Source of the DNA: Alphaproteobacteria bacterium | GTDB lineage: Bacteria; Pseudomonadota; Alphaproteobacteria; Micropepsales; Micropepsaceae | Assembly (NCBI GenBank): GCA_018971835.1 | Contig: JAGWZW010000031.1 | Span: forward strand, 1-37,518 | Length of the DNA stretch: 37,518 bases | Direction: 5' to 3' | The notes under the pieces: generated by a model | Seen by the model: only the letters and a program-made list of their open reading frames with translations | Databases searched by the model: none | What the model was told of the DNA's origin: nothing | Program-made: the position numbers and the translations under genes | Part shown: positions 7,335-17,633 of the stretch, in pieces | Layout of the letters: every line of letters begins with the position of its first letter | Numbering within the stretch: the stretch's first letter is position 1

Positions 7335-9540
7335 AGCGGCGCTTGTTGAAATGTGACCGGCGCGCTCGTTTGTAACGGCGTTCAGGCAGCGTGCTCCACG
7401 GCCGCCGGCCGCGTTCGGCGCGCACCGTGCGGATATCGAGCACGGAACCCAGGCGGATCGCCGTGGCGCCGTTCTTCGCCAAATCGAAACGGTCGAGCAC
7501 CAGGCGCGGACCATTGCACTGATGCCGCGTCGGCATGGCGGCAATCACGATGGCGGCGCGAGCACAATCCTCGTCCAGCGCCTCAAAGCGCAACGGAGCA
7601 GCCAGCACCTCGCCGTCGGCCAGCGCCGCCACACAGCCGTAGGAATCGCAGCGCACGCCATCCGACGGTGTCGCAACTGCTTGCTTGGGATCACGCGCAT
7701 CGCCGCCGCGCTGCAGCCAGCTCTGCGCAGCGTAATCGTCCTTCGGCGGCCGCAGGAAGGCGAGCTTGCCGTCGCCCAGCCGCACCGCGACGTCGTGCCC
7801 GTCCTGTGTCATCAGAATGTCCGGCGGCGTGGCGAGACCCGCAACGATCAGGCCGGCGGCGATGGGCAGCAGCCCGAGCCAGCGCCAGGGCGCACGCCAG
7901 AGCATGATCCACAAGCCGCCGAACACCACCACGAGCAGCGCGGCCTGCGGCCACACCGCCACCATCGCCGCGGCGCCGGGCAGATGCGCCACCGAGCGCG
8001 CAACGGCCAGCATCAATGCCACGCCCTTGCCCATCACGACCAGCGGCAGACGGTCCAGCCCGAAAGGCATCAGCACCATCGCCGCCGTCGCCGCCGGCAT
8101 GACCAAAAGCCCAACCACCGGGATCGCCAGGAGGTTGCCCAGGAGCCCGTATTGCGAGGCCCGGTCGAAATGGAAGACCGCGAAGGGCGCGGTCGCCAGC
8201 CCGGCCACCACGCTGGTCAGGGCAATGCCGATCGCGTACCGGCGCAGGCGGCCGAGCAGGCCCGGCGCGACGCCGCTTTCCTTGCGATGCGCGCGTTCCC
8301 ATTCGGCCAGCGCGATCAGGCCGGTCACCGCCGCGAAGGACATCTGGAAACCCGGCGCGATCAGGCTTTCGGGCCGCCACAACAGGATCAGCGCTGCCGC
8401 CAGGGCCACTGAGCGCATCGACAGCGCCGGCCGGTCGAGCAGGATCGCGCCCAGCATCACGCTCAGCATGATGAAGGAGCGCACCGCCGGCGCGCCCGAG
8501 CCGCTGATGAGCAGATAGACGCCGGCTCCCAGCAGTGCTGCTGCCGCCGCCCATTTCTTGATCGGATAGCGCAGCGCCACCGCTGGAATGAGCGCCAGCA
8601 GCGCCCGCACCACCCAGAAGAAGAAGCCGCCCGCCAGGGCCAGATGCAGGCCGGAGATCGCCAGCACATGGGCCAGCCCCGCATCGCGGAACGCGGCCTG
8701 ATCCTCCGGCGCGATGCCGCCGCGCTGGCCGGTGATGAGCGCCGCGGCGATGGCACCTTGCGGCCCCGGGATCACGCTTTCGATGCGCGCCGTCATGCGG
8801 TCGCGCAAAACTTCGAGCCAATCGCTCCAGCGCTCCGAAAGGGTTTCGGGATGGGGCGCGGGCGCCGGCTTGGCCTTGCCATAGGCGTAGCCCACCGCGC
8901 CAATGCCCTCGTACCAGGCCCAGCGTCCAAAATCGTAGCCGCCGGGCGAAGAGGGCGCCGGCGGCGGCATCAGCACCGCCACCAGCGACACCCATTGCCC
9001 CGGAACGAGCGCATCCGGCGCCATGCGCACCGACAGGCGTACGCGATGCGGCGTCGCCGCCGGCGCCAGCCGCCGGATGCGTTCGACATTCAGCAGCAGC
9101 CGCGTGCCCTTGCCGTGGGCATCGCGCGCGAGCACGCGGGCCTCGAAGCGGACCGGCCCGATCCGGTGATAAAGGACCGGCGCGGCTGCCGCCTCGGTGC
9201 GCAGCCTGGCAACGCCGAAGCCGATCAGCAGCGCCGCCGCCAGCGCCGCCAGGGCGCGCAGGCCGGCATGCTCGCCGAGCCGCCAGCAGGATATCGCCAC
9301 GAGGCCGCCCACGCCGAGCGCCGCCGGGCCAAGCCAGATGGCTGGTTCGGACGGCAGCGCGAAATAGAGCGCGATACCGATGCCCAGCCCCACCGGCAGC
9401 CAGAGCGGGCGGCGGTCCGCATCCTCCCGCCAGCCCCTGGCGAGCGCGGCCCCTGCCGCCGACGGCCAGCGCAACGGCGTGGCGCGCGCCCAATTGGACG
9501 GCGCCAATCGCCAAAAAAACGGTGACGGACCTACCCCCAC
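7318..9540 (-). CDS. comEC: ComEC/Rec2-type DNA uptake channel protein
   Basis: ComEC forms the inner-membrane channel for single-stranded DNA in natural transformation. The 740-aa protein has N-terminal membrane segments with a soluble OB-like domain (about residues 100-230), then the many-helix competence domain with the family motif [13 protein letters not shown] shorter C-terminal soluble region starting near [17 protein letters not shown] follows. A complete metallo-beta-lactamase domain with its metal-binding HxHxDH is not seen, in contrast to Gram-positive ComEC. The start is a GTG at 9540. It is convergent with lexA and divergent from gltX. No other competence genes are in the window, so a role in transformation is inferred from family only. 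Confidence 0.9.
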   Translation of the reverse strand: MGVGPSPFFWRLAPSNWARATPLRWPSAAGAALARGWREDADRRPLWLPVGLGIGIALYFALPSEPAIWLGPAALGVGGLVAISCWRLGEHAGLRALAALAAALLIGFGVARLRTEAAAAPVLYHRIGPVRFEARVLARDAHGKGTRLLLNVERIRRLAPAATPHRVRLSVRMAPDALVPGQWVSLVAVLMPPPAPSSPGGYDFGRWAWYEGIGAVGYAYGKAKPAPAPHPETLSERWSDWLEVLRDRMTARIESVIPGPQGAIAAALITGQRGGIAPEDQAAFRDAGLAHVLAISGLHLALAGGFFFWVVRALLALIPAVALRYPIKKWAAAAALLGAGVYLLISGSGAPAVRSFIMLSVMLGAILLDRPALSMRSVALAAALILLWRPESLIAPGFQMSFAAVTGLIALAEWERAHRKESGVAPGLLGRLRRYAIGIALTSVVAGLATAPFAVFHFDRASQYGLLGNLLAIPVVGLLVMPAATAAMVLMPFGLDRLPLVVMGKGVALMLAVARSVAHLPGAAAMVAVWPQAALLVVVFGGLWIMLWRAPWRWLGLLPIAAGLIVAGLATPPDILMTQDGHDVAVRLGDGKLAFLRPPKDDYAAQSWLQRGGDARDPKQAVATPSDGVRCDSYGCVAALADGEVLAAPLRFEALDEDCARAAIVIAAMPTRHQCNGPRLVLDRFDLAKNGATAIRLGSVLDIRTVRAERGRRPWSTLPERRYKRARRSHFNKRRFNSGG

Positions 9541-9554
9541 GGAACCCGGTTTGC

Positions 9555-9584
9555 TAGAGCATGCCCTTGGCGGGGCCCGCTCTA
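9555..9584. repeat. Imperfect inverted repeat in the comEC-gltX divergent spacer
   Basis: TAGAGC (9555-9560) pairs with GCTCTA (9579-9584). Inside it, after a two-base internal loop, GCCC (9563-9566) pairs with GGGC (9573-9576) around a six-base loop. It lies 15-44 bases upstream of the comEC start on the minus strand, so it could shape the comEC leader or act as an operator for either gene. No T-run follows. Confidence 0.35.
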
Positions 9585-9700
9585 TCCCTCTGATTGCGCG
9601 CGGCCAGGCGCCGAACCGCCTTCCACTTCGGCTGGCCGCGCTTTAGAAGCCTCGCCAACACCACGGCCGCGAACGCCGGCCTCAGAAACCACACGGTATC

Positions 9701-11113
9701 ATGGCTGAAAATTCGAAACCCGTCCTGCGCTTTGCTCCCTCGCCCACGGGCTATCTCCACATCGGCGGCGCGCGTACGGCCCTCTTCAACTGGCTCTATG
9801 CCCGCCACACCGGCGGCATCTTCCGCCTGCGGATCGAGGACACCGACCGCGCGCGCTCCACGCCCGAAGCCATTGCCGCCATCCTGAACGGCCTGGAATG
9901 GCTCGGCCTCGACTGGGACGGCGACACTGTGTTCCAGTTCGCCCGCGCCCATCGCCATCGCGAAGTGGCCGAAGAGATGCTGGCGCAGGGCCGCGCCTAT
10001 CGTTGCTACGCCACGGCCGAGGAACTGGACGCCATGCGCGCCGAGCAGCGCGCGGCCGGCAAGCCCGTCCGCTATGACGGGCGCTGGCGCGACCGCGAGC
10101 CCGGCCCGGCCGAGGACGGCAAGCCCTTCGTCGTGCGCCTGAAGGCCCAGCAGGCCGGCGAGACGATCGTGCACGATCTGGTGCAGGGCGATGTGCGCTT
10201 TGCCAACGAGCAGCTCGACGACATGATCCTGCTGCGCTCCGACGGCACGCCCACTTACATGCTGGCGGTGGTAGTGGACGATCACGACATGGGCATCACC
10301 CATGTGATCCGCGGCGACGATCATCTCAACAACGCCGCGCGGCAGCTGCAGATCATCACGGCCATGAACTGGCCCGAGCCGGTCTACGGCCATGTGCCGC
10401 TGATCCACGGGCCGGACGGCGCCAAGCTCTCCAAGCGCCACGGCGCCCTCGCCGTCGAGGCCTATCGCGATATGGGCTACCTGCCCGAAGCCATGCGCAA
10501 CTACCTGCTGCGTCTGGGCTGGAGCCACGGCAACGACGAGATCATCCCCACGGCGCAGGCCGTGGAGTGGTTCAACGTCGAGAACATCGGCCGCAGTCCC
10601 GCCCGCTTCGACACCAAGAAGCTGGACAGCATCAACGCCCATTACCTGCGCCTGACCGATGGCGGCGAATTGGCAAAGGACGTGGCCGCCCTGCTCGCCC
10701 GCCTCGATCCGCCGCGCACGCTGGACAGGAAGGCCCTGGCGCGCCTCACCGCCGCCATGCCCGGCCTCAAGGAGCGCGCCAAGACGCTGGTGGAGATCGC
10801 CGAGGCCGCCGAATTCCTCTATACGGACGGCCCGCGCGAACTGGATGCGGCGGCCGGCAAGCTGCTGACCCCGGAGGCGCGCACCGTGCTGGGCCGCGTA
10901 TTACCCCTTCTCGGGCAGGGCGACTGGACTGCGGCAGCACTGGAGGAGACCGTGCGGACCTTCGCAACCGCAGAAGGGATCAAGCTCGGACAGGTAGCCC
11001 AGCCGATTCGGGCCGCGCTTACCGGCAAGGCCGCCTCCCCTCCCATCTTCGACATGCTGGCAGTCCTGGGGAAGGAAGAATCTCTTGTCCGGCTTGGGAC
11101 TTATGCGACTTAG
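9701..11113 (+). CDS. gltX: Glutamate--tRNA ligase
   Basis: GluRS charges tRNA-Glu, and in organisms without GlnRS also tRNA-Gln. The 470-aa class I synthetase shows the ATP-binding HIGH-type motif HIGG at residues 20-23 after FAPSPTGYL, a Rossmann fold, and the KMSKS-type motif KLSKR at 242-246. An alpha-helical anticodon-binding C-terminus completes it. The usual length is about 470. The start at the ATG before [14 protein letters not shown] gives the normal N-terminus, although no strong ribosome site is visible. Alphaproteobacteria often carry two GltX-like proteins, and discriminating or non-discriminating type cannot be told here. Confidence 0.96.
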   Translation: MAENSKPVLRFAPSPTGYLHIGGARTALFNWLYARHTGGIFRLRIEDTDRARSTPEAIAAILNGLEWLGLDWDGDTVFQFARAHRHREVAEEMLAQGRAYRCYATAEELDAMRAEQRAAGKPVRYDGRWRDREPGPAEDGKPFVVRLKAQQAGETIVHDLVQGDVRFANEQLDDMILLRSDGTPTYMLAVVVDDHDMGITHVIRGDDHLNNAARQLQIITAMNWPEPVYGHVPLIHGPDGAKLSKRHGALAVEAYRDMGYLPEAMRNYLLRLGWSHGNDEIIPTAQAVEWFNVENIGRSPARFDTKKLDSINAHYLRLTDGGELAKDVAALLARLDPPRTLDRKALARLTAAMPGLKERAKTLVEIAEAAEFLYTDGPRELDAAAGKLLTPEARTVLGRVLPLLGQGDWTAAALEETVRTFATAEGIKLGQVAQPIRAALTGKAASPPIFDMLAVLGKEESLVRLGTYAT

Positions 11114-11146
11114 CGCCTCTGGAACGCGAATTCCGAAGCTCGGGAG

Positions 11147-11176
11147 GTGACGAAATTAACCGCCTTGGACTATAGT
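11147..11176 (+). promoter_or_regulatory. Possible gltA promoter
   Basis: GTGACG (11147-11152) and TATAGT (11171-11176) resemble -35 and -10 hexamers with an 18-base spacer, 62 bases before the gltA start. The region is the only AT-rich patch between gltX and gltA. Confidence 0.45.
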
Positions 11177-11238
11177 TGCCGCAGTGCAATATCGGTCGCG
11201 GTCACCACGCAGGGCCGCGCGCCCAGAGGAGTACGCCC

Positions 11239-12552
11239 ATGACGATCCGCGAAAGCAAAGCCATTCCCGACGGCGCCGCCAAACTCTCCTACAAGGGCAA
11301 GGATTACGACCTGCCCGCATATGCCGGCACCGAGGGCCCCAACGTTCTGGATATCCGAAAGCTGTATTCCGACGCGGACGTCTTCACCTACGACCCGGGC
11401 TTCACCTCCACGGGCAGCTGCGAAAGCCAGATCACATTCATCGACGGCGACAAAGGCGTGCTGCTCTACCGCGGCTATCCGATCGACCAGCTCGCGGCCC
11501 ATTCGAACTTCGTCGAGGTCTGCTACCTGCTGCTCTACGGCGCGCTACCGAGCAAGACGGAGATGGAAGCCTTCGACCGCACCGTGACCTTGCACACGAT
11601 GGTTCACGAACAGCTTGCCACTTTCTACCGCGGCTTCCGGCGCGATGCGCACCCGATGGCGGTGATGTGCGGCGTGGTGGGCGCACTCTCGGCCTTCTAT
11701 CACGACTCCACCGACATCAACGATCCGCGCCAGCGCGAGATCGCCAGCCACCGCCTGATCGCCAAGATCCCGACGATCGCGGCGATGGCCTACAAATATC
11801 ACGTCGGCCAGCCCTTCGTGTATCCGCTGAATCACCTCGGCTACACCGAAAACTTCATGCGCATGTGCTTCGCGGTGCCGGCGGAGGAGTACAAGATCAA
11901 TCCGGTGCTGGCCAAGGCGCTGGACACCATCTTCATCCTGCACGCCGATCACGAGCAGAACGCCTCCACCTCCACGGTGCGGCTGGCCGGTTCCTCGGGC
12001 GCCAATCCCTTCGCCTGTATCGCGGCGGGCATCGCCTGCCTGTGGGGCCCGGCGCACGGCGGCGCCAACGAGGCCGCGCTCAAGATGCTCGAAGAGATCG
12101 GCACGGTGGACCGCATTCCCGAATTCGTCGCCCGCGCCAAGGACAAGAACGACCCGTTCCGCCTGATGGGCTTCGGCCATCGCGTCTACAAAAACTACGA
12201 TCCGCGCGCCAAGGCGATGGAGATCCAGTGCCATGCCGTGCTGGACGAGCTGGGCATGAAGGACGAGCCGCTGCTCAAGGTGGCGATGGAGCTGGAGCAC
12301 ATCGCGCTGCACGACGACTATTTCATCGAGAAGAAGCTCTACCCCAATATCGACTTCTATTCCGGCATCACGCTGCGCGCGCTGGGCTTCCCGACGTCAA
12401 TGTTCACCGCCCTCTTCGCACTGGCCCGTACCGTGGGCTGGATCGCACAGTGGAAGGAGATGCTGGAAGATCCCCACCAGAAGATCGGCCGTCCGCGCCA
12501 GCTCTATACCGGCGCAAAGACGCGCGATTACGTGCCGCTGACGCGGCGCTGA
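11239..12552 (+). CDS. gltA: Citrate synthase (hexameric, type II)
   Basis: GltA condenses oxaloacetate and acetyl-CoA to citrate, the entry step of the TCA cycle. The 437-aa protein has the N-terminal beta-rich domain of Gram-negative hexameric, NADH-sensitive enzymes. Catalytic residues are His273 in [10 protein letters not shown], His314 in [14 protein letters not shown] and Asp372 in PNIDFYSG, matching E. coli His264, His305 and Asp362. The ATG at 11239 has AGAGGAG 8 bases upstream, which decides the start over an in-frame upstream extension. It is convergent with lpxB, leaving 6 bases between stops. Confidence 0.97.
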   Translation: MTIRESKAIPDGAAKLSYKGKDYDLPAYAGTEGPNVLDIRKLYSDADVFTYDPGFTSTGSCESQITFIDGDKGVLLYRGYPIDQLAAHSNFVEVCYLLLYGALPSKTEMEAFDRTVTLHTMVHEQLATFYRGFRRDAHPMAVMCGVVGALSAFYHDSTDINDPRQREIASHRLIAKIPTIAAMAYKYHVGQPFVYPLNHLGYTENFMRMCFAVPAEEYKINPVLAKALDTIFILHADHEQNASTSTVRLAGSSGANPFACIAAGIACLWGPAHGGANEAALKMLEEIGTVDRIPEFVARAKDKNDPFRLMGFGHRVYKNYDPRAKAMEIQCHAVLDELGMKDEPLLKVAMELEHIALHDDYFIEKKLYPNIDFYSGITLRALGFPTSMFTALFALARTVGWIAQWKEMLEDPHQKIGRPRQLYTGAKTRDYVPLTRR

Positions 12553-12558
12553 GTTTGC

Positions 12559-13755
12559 CTACACTGCGGCCTTCGTGCGCCCCTCGCGCGCGAAGGCCAG
12601 CAGTGCCTCCGCCGCCCGCAAACTCGGCGCCTCGCCGCCCGCGCCGAGACTTTTTACCGCCGCTTCCAGATCGCGCAACTGACGCGTACGCGCGGCTTCG
12701 TCGCGGAACAGCATGAGCAGAGCCGCTGCTAGCTTTTCCGGCGTGCAGTCCTTCTGAATGAATTCCGGCATCGCCTCGCGGCCGAGAATGATGTTGATCA
12801 GCGTGGCATAGGGCGCGTGGATGAGCGGGCGCATCAGCTTGTAGGTCAGCCAGCCGAGCCTGTAGCCCACCACGGTGGGCGTTTTCGACAGCGCCAGTTC
12901 CGTCGTTACCGTGCCGGAAGCGGCCAGCGCCACATCGGCCGCATCGAAAGCGGCGAACTTGTCCGCGTCGCTGTCGACGAAATGAAGCGGCACCGGCCAG
13001 CCGGCCGCGCCTTCGCGCACCCGCGCCGCCACATGCGGCACCACCGGAATGATGCAGACAAGCCCCGGAACATCTGCAGCGAGCCGCGCTACCGATTCGC
13101 GAAACAGCGGCAAAAGCAGGCGCACTTCGTTGGTGCGGCTACCGGGCAGCACCGCCAGCAGCGGCGCATCGGGCGCGATGCCGAGACGGGCGCGCAGGCC
13201 AACCCCGCCCTTCATGCGCGCGGCGCGTTCGATCACCGGATGGCCAACGAATATCGTCTTGAGCCCATAGGATTCGAAGAACCTGGGCTCGAACGGCAGC
13301 AGCGCCAGCACCAGATCGAAATAGCGCGCCATCGTCTTGGCGCGGTAGGAGCGCGAGGCCCAGACCTGCGGCGCCACGTAATTCACGGTACGAAGGCGCG
13401 GGTCGATGCGCTTGAGCCGCCGCGCAATGCGGTGGGTGAAATCCGGGCTGTCGATCAGCACCACGGCGTCCGGCCGCGTCTCAAGCGCGTAATCCGCGGC
13501 CTCGCGCACGCGCTTCAGGATCACCGGGATTTTCGGCACCACCTCGGCCAGGCCCATCACGGCAGTATCGTCAAGCGGGAACAGGCTCCGCAATCCCTGC
13601 GCCGCCATCGCCTCGCCGCCGACGCCGCTGAACGCGACCTCGGGCGCGCGCGTTTTCAACGCCGCCATCAGTTCGCCGCCGAGCTGATCGCCCGAGGGTT
13701 CGCCGCACACCAGCATCAGCGACAGCGGCTTGGCAGGGAGATTTGCCGCGCTCAT
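12559..13755 (-). CDS. lpxB: Lipid-A-disaccharide synthase
   Basis: LpxB, a GT-B fold glycosyltransferase (family GT19), joins UDP-2,3-diacylglucosamine to lipid X, forming the lipid A disaccharide at the inner leaflet of the cytoplasmic membrane. Diagnostic motifs are CGEPSGDQLGG near the N-terminus, the APQVWA segment, LPGSRTNEV and ASGTVTTELAL. Length is 398 aa against the usual 380-400. It is the last gene of the long envelope operon and starts 3 bases after the lpxI stop, so it is probably co-translated. Confidence 0.96.
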   Translation of the reverse strand: MSAANLPAKPLSLMLVCGEPSGDQLGGELMAALKTRAPEVAFSGVGGEAMAAQGLRSLFPLDDTAVMGLAEVVPKIPVILKRVREAADYALETRPDAVVLIDSPDFTHRIARRLKRIDPRLRTVNYVAPQVWASRSYRAKTMARYFDLVLALLPFEPRFFESYGLKTIFVGHPVIERAARMKGGVGLRARLGIAPDAPLLAVLPGSRTNEVRLLLPLFRESVARLAADVPGLVCIIPVVPHVAARVREGAAGWPVPLHFVDSDADKFAAFDAADVALAASGTVTTELALSKTPTVVGYRLGWLTYKLMRPLIHAPYATLINIILGREAMPEFIQKDCTPEKLAAALLMLFRDEAARTRQLRDLEAAVKSLGAGGEAPSLRAAEALLAFAREGRTKAAV

Positions 13756-13758
13756 GGC

Positions 13759-14610
13759 TCAGCCGGGATAGGCAGTGCGCGCGAAGCCCATCACGAAGAT
13801 GCCCGCTTCGTCCGCGGCCGCGATCACGCCCGCGCGGTTCATGATGAGCGCCGCGCCTGCCTCCACCGCGATGCCCGCAAGGCCCGCCGCAGCCACGTTT
13901 TTAACCGTGTCCGTGCCGATCACGGGCAAATCCGTCTTACCATCCTGCAGCGGCTTGGGCGCCTTGACCAGCACACCCTTGGGCTCGCCGGGCACGCCGC
14001 GAATGGCTTCGGGCAGATCGGCCACGCGCGCGATCATGCGGTCCGTGCCTTCGGCCGCTTCCACAGCCAGCACCAGGCCGGCGCACACCGCCGCCGCCTG
14101 CCCGATATCGAGCGCGCCCATCGCGCGCACCACCTTCACCGCCACGGCGATATCCGCCAGATCGTCCTCGCCGGGTTTGACGTGGCCGAACACGCCCTCA
14201 CGCGCCAGCAGGGCCGGCGCCGCTTCCGCCACGCCGATGGCCTTGAAGCCTTCGTCCTCAAACAGCGACACCATGCAGCGCAACAGCGCATCGTCGCCCT
14301 TGCGCGCAGCGGCCACCACCCTGGGCAGCACCATCAGCCCCTTGGCATCGAGCTTGACTTCGGAGAAGCGTGGCCGTGCCACCTTGCCGGCCAGCAGCAC
14401 CTCGTTCACGCCATGCGCGCGCAACAGCTTCATGGCGCGCCCCACTTCGCCCAGCGTGTTCCATTCGTGCGCAAAACGGGCCACGCCCTCGTCGGCCGAG
14501 CCCTTGAGCGCGAGGATGAAGACCGCACGCCCCGCCGCCGCCGCCGCTTCGGCCACGGCTATGGGAAGATCGCCGCCGCCAGCAATGATTCCGAGCGCGC
14601 CCGCGGTCAT
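13759..14610 (-). CDS. lpxI: UDP-2,3-diacylglucosamine pyrophosphatase LpxI
   Basis: LpxI hydrolyses UDP-2,3-diacylglucosamine to lipid X and UMP, the same net step as LpxH but in an unrelated fold, first shown in Caulobacter. The 283-aa protein starts with the family-typical ALGIIAGGGDLPIAVAEAA and has the conserved EVLLAGKVARP and GTDRMI regions. Position between lpxA and lpxB fits. I chose ATG 14610. An alternative in-frame ATG at 14634 would overlap the lpxA stop (ATGAGTAA) and add MSNGGRRL, which fits coupling but not the family N-terminus. The longest open frame goes further into lpxA and is not credible. Confidence 0.92.
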   Translation of the reverse strand: MTAGALGIIAGGGDLPIAVAEAAAAAGRAVFILALKGSADEGVARFAHEWNTLGEVGRAMKLLRAHGVNEVLLAGKVARPRFSEVKLDAKGLMVLPRVVAAARKGDDALLRCMVSLFEDEGFKAIGVAEAAPALLAREGVFGHVKPGEDDLADIAVAVKVVRAMGALDIGQAAAVCAGLVLAVEAAEGTDRMIARVADLPEAIRGVPGEPKGVLVKAPKPLQDGKTDLPVIGTDTVKNVAAAGLAGIAVEAGAALIMNRAGVIAAADEAGIFVMGFARTAYPG

Positions 14611-14626
14611 CAATCGTCGTCCGCCA

Positions 14627-15436
14627 TTACTCATCGTCCATTGCGCCGCGCTTGCGCGCGGTGCAGATCGGCCGCTTGGCATCGGCCAACACAAAGGCCG
14701 CGACCTCCTGCACCTCCGGCATGTCGGGCCAGCGCGCTGCGGCGCGGCGCGCGCGATCTTCAAGCGAACCGGCTTCATCCTGAAAGATCATGCGGAAGGC
14801 GCCGCGCAGCGCGTGAATGTTGGCGCGCGCAATGCCGCGGCGCTTGAGTCCGATCAGGTTGAGGCCCGTCAGCTCGGCGCGCGAGCCGATCGCCATGCCG
14901 TAGGGGATGACGTCCTCGTTGACACCGGTGACCCCGCCGATGAAAGCATAGCGGCCGACGCGCCCGAACTGCTGAATGGCGGACAATCCGCCGAAATTGA
15001 CGCCGTCGCCGATCTCGACATGGCCGCCGAGTTGCACACCGTTGGCGAACGTCACGTCATTACCGATGATGCAATCATGCGCGATGTGGCTATAGGCCAT
15101 GAAATAGCCGTTGTCGCCCACGCGCGTGACGCGATGGCCCCGCGCGCTGCCCGCGCTGATGGTGACATGCTCGCGGATGACGCAATCGGCGCCAATCTCA
15201 AGGCGCGTGCCCGTGGCCTCGCCGCCCCGGATTTGTGCATCGCCGCCCAGCACCGCATGGGAATAAACCGCCGCACGCGCACCGATCTTGGTGCTGCCGC
15301 CGATCACAACATGGGAATGAAGCCGCACGCCTTCGCCAAGGATCGCGCCGCGATGAACGATACAAAAGGGTCCGATTTCGACGTCCGCCCCAAGGCTGGC
15401 GCCGTCCTCAACGATTGCCGTCGGATGAACGCGCAT
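14627..15436 (-). CDS. lpxA: Acyl-ACP--UDP-N-acetylglucosamine O-acyltransferase
   Basis: LpxA transfers a hydroxyacyl chain from ACP to O-3 of UDP-GlcNAc, the first step of lipid A synthesis. The 269-aa protein is a left-handed beta-helix of hexapeptide repeats (IGPFCIV, IGARAAV, IGNDVTF and others) with a C-terminal helical domain. His120 in the motif AHIAHDC-like SHIAHDC corresponds to catalytic E. coli His125. The start [13 protein letters not shown] is standard. It overlaps the end of fabZ by 29 bases, in a different frame, and is therefore tightly coupled to it. Confidence 0.95.
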   Translation of the reverse strand: MRVHPTAIVEDGASLGADVEIGPFCIVHRGAILGEGVRLHSHVVIGGSTKIGARAAVYSHAVLGGDAQIRGGEATGTRLEIGADCVIREHVTISAGSARGHRVTRVGDNGYFMAYSHIAHDCIIGNDVTFANGVQLGGHVEIGDGVNFGGLSAIQQFGRVGRYAFIGGVTGVNEDVIPYGMAIGSRAELTGLNLIGLKRRGIARANIHALRGAFRMIFQDEAGSLEDRARRAAARWPDMPEVQEVAAFVLADAKRPICTARKRGAMDDE

Positions 15437-15911
15437 TTCCGTCCTGCTCCGCATTGCGGATCATCGCGCTGAATTCCGCTTCGGCGCAGAGCGCATCGCC
15501 GACATAAGCCTTGCCTTCGAAACGCCATACCGCACCACGATGCTGCAGCGCCTTGACCGGAAAGCGCAACATGTCGCCCGGGACGACCGGCCTTCTGAAC
15601 CGCGCTTTGTCGATGGCCATGAAATAGACCTGCTTCTTCGTACCGGCAGCGTTCAGCGAGTGCACCACCAGCGCACCGGCCGCCTGCGCCATCGCCTCGA
15701 CGATCAAGACACCGGGCATCACCGAATAATCGGGAAAATGGCCCGCGAAATGTGGCTCGTTGAACGAAACCGCCTTGTGCCCGACCGCGCTGACCCCCGG
15801 CACGATATCGCTCAGCCGTTCCAGAAAGAGAAACGGCGCGCGGTGCGGCAAGAGCTGCTTGATGCGCTCGATATCGAGCACTGTTCCGTTCGTATCAGTC
15901 GCGTCCGTCAT
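15408..15911 (-). CDS. fabZ: 3-hydroxyacyl-ACP dehydratase FabZ
   Basis: FabZ dehydrates beta-hydroxyacyl-ACP in fatty acid elongation and competes with LpxA and LpxD for the same hydroxyacyl pool, which explains its place in this operon. The 167-aa hot-dog fold protein has [13 protein letters not shown] and the catalytic His58 (HFAGHFP) and Glu72 (VEAMAQ). The C-terminus is slightly longer than usual because the end overlaps lpxA. The start overlaps the lpxD end by 17 bases. Confidence 0.96.
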   Translation of the reverse strand: MTDATDTNGTVLDIERIKQLLPHRAPFLFLERLSDIVPGVSAVGHKAVSFNEPHFAGHFPDYSVMPGVLIVEAMAQAAGALVVHSLNAAGTKKQVYFMAIDKARFRRPVVPGDMLRFPVKALQHRGAVWRFEGKAYVGDALCAEAEFSAMIRNAEQDGNARSSDGNR

Positions 15912-16941
15912 TCCTGTCCCGCTTGCGTCGTTTGGCGAGCAGCACCAATGTCGCCATCTCCCGCCGCCAATCTTTCAGTGGCCGAATCGGAAAGCCGCCA
16001 TAATCCATGCCCCCCGGATACTCGCCGGAGGGAACCCCGCCCTTGGCACCGATCCGCGCGCCATCGCCGATTCGCGTGTGATCGGCAACCCCGGCCTGTC
16101 CGGCCAGCACCACGAAATCGCCCAGTTCCACACTGCCCGATAGGCCAACCTGCGAAACGATCAGGCAATGCCTTCCGATGCGGCAGTTGTGCCCAATCTG
16201 AACCAGATTATCAATCTTGGTGCCTTCGCCGATCACCGTGTCACCCAACGCGCCGCGGTCGATGGTGGTATTGGCGCCGATTTCCACGCGATCCTGGACG
16301 ACGACCCGGCCGAGTTGTGGAATTTTGCCATGCCCACCGGCGCCCGAAACAAATCCGTAGCCGGACTGGCCGATCCGCGCGCCCGGCAAAATCACCACTG
16401 CATCGCCTACATAAGCGTGCGAAATCGAGACACCACTGCTGATCCGGCAATCGCGGCCGATGGCGACCCCGCGGGCGATCACGGTATTGGGGCCGATGCG
16501 CGTACCCGCGCCGATCTCGGCACCGGAGCCGATCACCACGCCGGGCGCCAGCCGAACATCCTCGCCGATAACGGCCGAAGGATCGACCGCCGTCTGCTGC
16601 GACCAGAGCGGTTCCTCATGCTCGGGATAGAAGTAACGCGCCGCTGCGGCAAAGGCCGCGGCCGGCACCGGCACAGTTATCAGAACCGTCTTCTCGCCTG
16701 CGCTCTCGGGAGGAACATCGCCGCCGGCAAGACAGAAGCCGGCCCCCGAAGCCTTCAGCGCCGCCAGCGCCTTCTTGCCCCCGGTGCAGAACGACAGGTG
16801 CTCCGGCCCCGCCCCTTCCAGAGACGCCAGGTCGCGGACGGGCGCCGTTTCCCGGCCCGGCGGCACCGCCACGCCGATCGCCGCACACAATTCGCCTAGC
16901 GAAAAGGGACCGCGGTTGTCGTAGAAGCGGGGGTCGGCCAT
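15895..16941 (-). CDS. lpxD: UDP-3-O-acylglucosamine N-acyltransferase
   Basis: LpxD adds the N-linked hydroxyacyl chain to UDP-3-O-acyl-glucosamine, the third lipid A step. It has a uridine-binding N-terminal domain ([25 protein letters not shown]), a long hexapeptide beta-helix, and the catalytic-type [10 protein letters not shown] histidine. A basic C-terminal helix ([22 protein letters not shown]) follows. Length is 348 aa, as usual. I chose ATG 16941 ([11 protein letters not shown]); a GTG six bases earlier is possible. No clear ribosome site is visible for either. Confidence 0.95.
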   Translation of the reverse strand: MADPRFYDNRGPFSLGELCAAIGVAVPPGRETAPVRDLASLEGAGPEHLSFCTGGKKALAALKASGAGFCLAGGDVPPESAGEKTVLITVPVPAAAFAAAARYFYPEHEEPLWSQQTAVDPSAVIGEDVRLAPGVVIGSGAEIGAGTRIGPNTVIARGVAIGRDCRISSGVSISHAYVGDAVVILPGARIGQSGYGFVSGAGGHGKIPQLGRVVVQDRVEIGANTTIDRGALGDTVIGEGTKIDNLVQIGHNCRIGRHCLIVSQVGLSGSVELGDFVVLAGQAGVADHTRIGDGARIGAKGGVPSGEYPGGMDYGGFPIRPLKDWRREMATLVLLAKRRKRDRNDGRD

Positions 16942-16993
16942 CAGCACACGCGCGAAGGCGCGGGCGCCCGGGCCCCGCGCCCGTCCTCGCGCC

Positions 16994-17629
16994 CTATTGC
17001 TCCTGCTGCTGCGCGCCCTGCGGCAGCGCGACCAGGTTCACCTTCACCGAAGGCATCTTCTTGTTCAAACGGTCGACGGCGACCTGCGAAACGTCGATGT
17101 CGTTCGGCCCCAAAAGCACCACGCGGCGATCCAGCAGGATGTTGGCACCGCGCTCGGCCATGATGCCCTGAAGGATCGGGGTCAGTGCCTTTTCGACTTG
17201 CTGCCTGGCCTGCAGCACGCCGCCCTGGATCATGTCCTGGCGCTGCTGCACCTTCCGCTGGAAGGCCGCCTGCTTGGCCTCGAAGGCTTTGATTTTCTGG
17301 TCTTTCACGCTGGGCGCGAGAATGGCGAGCTGCTGCTGCAGCGTCTGGCCCTCGCGCTTGAGCGCATCGTTGTCGCCCTGGAACTCCTTGCGGGCGCTAT
17401 CGGTGTAAGCCTTTACCTGGCGGGCGATATCCTGGCCGACCTTTGAGGCACCGAACACAGCCTGCATGTCGATCATCAGGATTTTCGGGGCCAGCGTCCC
17501 CTGGGGCGCCGGTGCCGCCGGCTTGCCTTGCGCGAGCGCCGCAGCAGAACCGTACATCATAAAGCCGGCGGCCAGCACCGCGGCCGCGCAAGCATGGGCC
17601 CAGCGGCCCTTAACGTTCATCATGTTCAT
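16994..17629 (-). CDS. skp: OmpH/Skp-family periplasmic chaperone
   Basis: Skp-type chaperones hold unfolded outer-membrane proteins in the periplasm for BamA. The 211-aa product has a signal peptide ending near ALAQ (about residue 34), an Ala/Pro stretch, and the conserved beta core [26 protein letters not shown]. Long amphipathic coiled-coil helices (about 70-150) and the closing [22 protein letters not shown] follow. The acidic/Gln-rich C-tail is species specific. It starts 4 bases after the bamA stop, with an AGGA ribosome site inside the bamA end. Confidence 0.9.
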   Translation of the reverse strand: MNMMNVKGRWAHACAAAVLAAGFMMYGSAAALAQGKPAAPAPQGTLAPKILMIDMQAVFGASKVGQDIARQVKAYTDSARKEFQGDNDALKREGQTLQQQLAILAPSVKDQKIKAFEAKQAAFQRKVQQRQDMIQGGVLQARQQVEKALTPILQGIMAERGANILLDRRVVLLGPNDIDVSQVAVDRLNKKMPSVKVNLVALPQGAQQQEQ

Positions 17630-17633
17630 GGGG

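Noticed and set aside
12817-14847. 676-codon plus-strand frame opposite lpxB and lpxI
   Set aside because: Composition is Arg/His/Gln-rich without motifs, while both minus-strand enzymes are clear.
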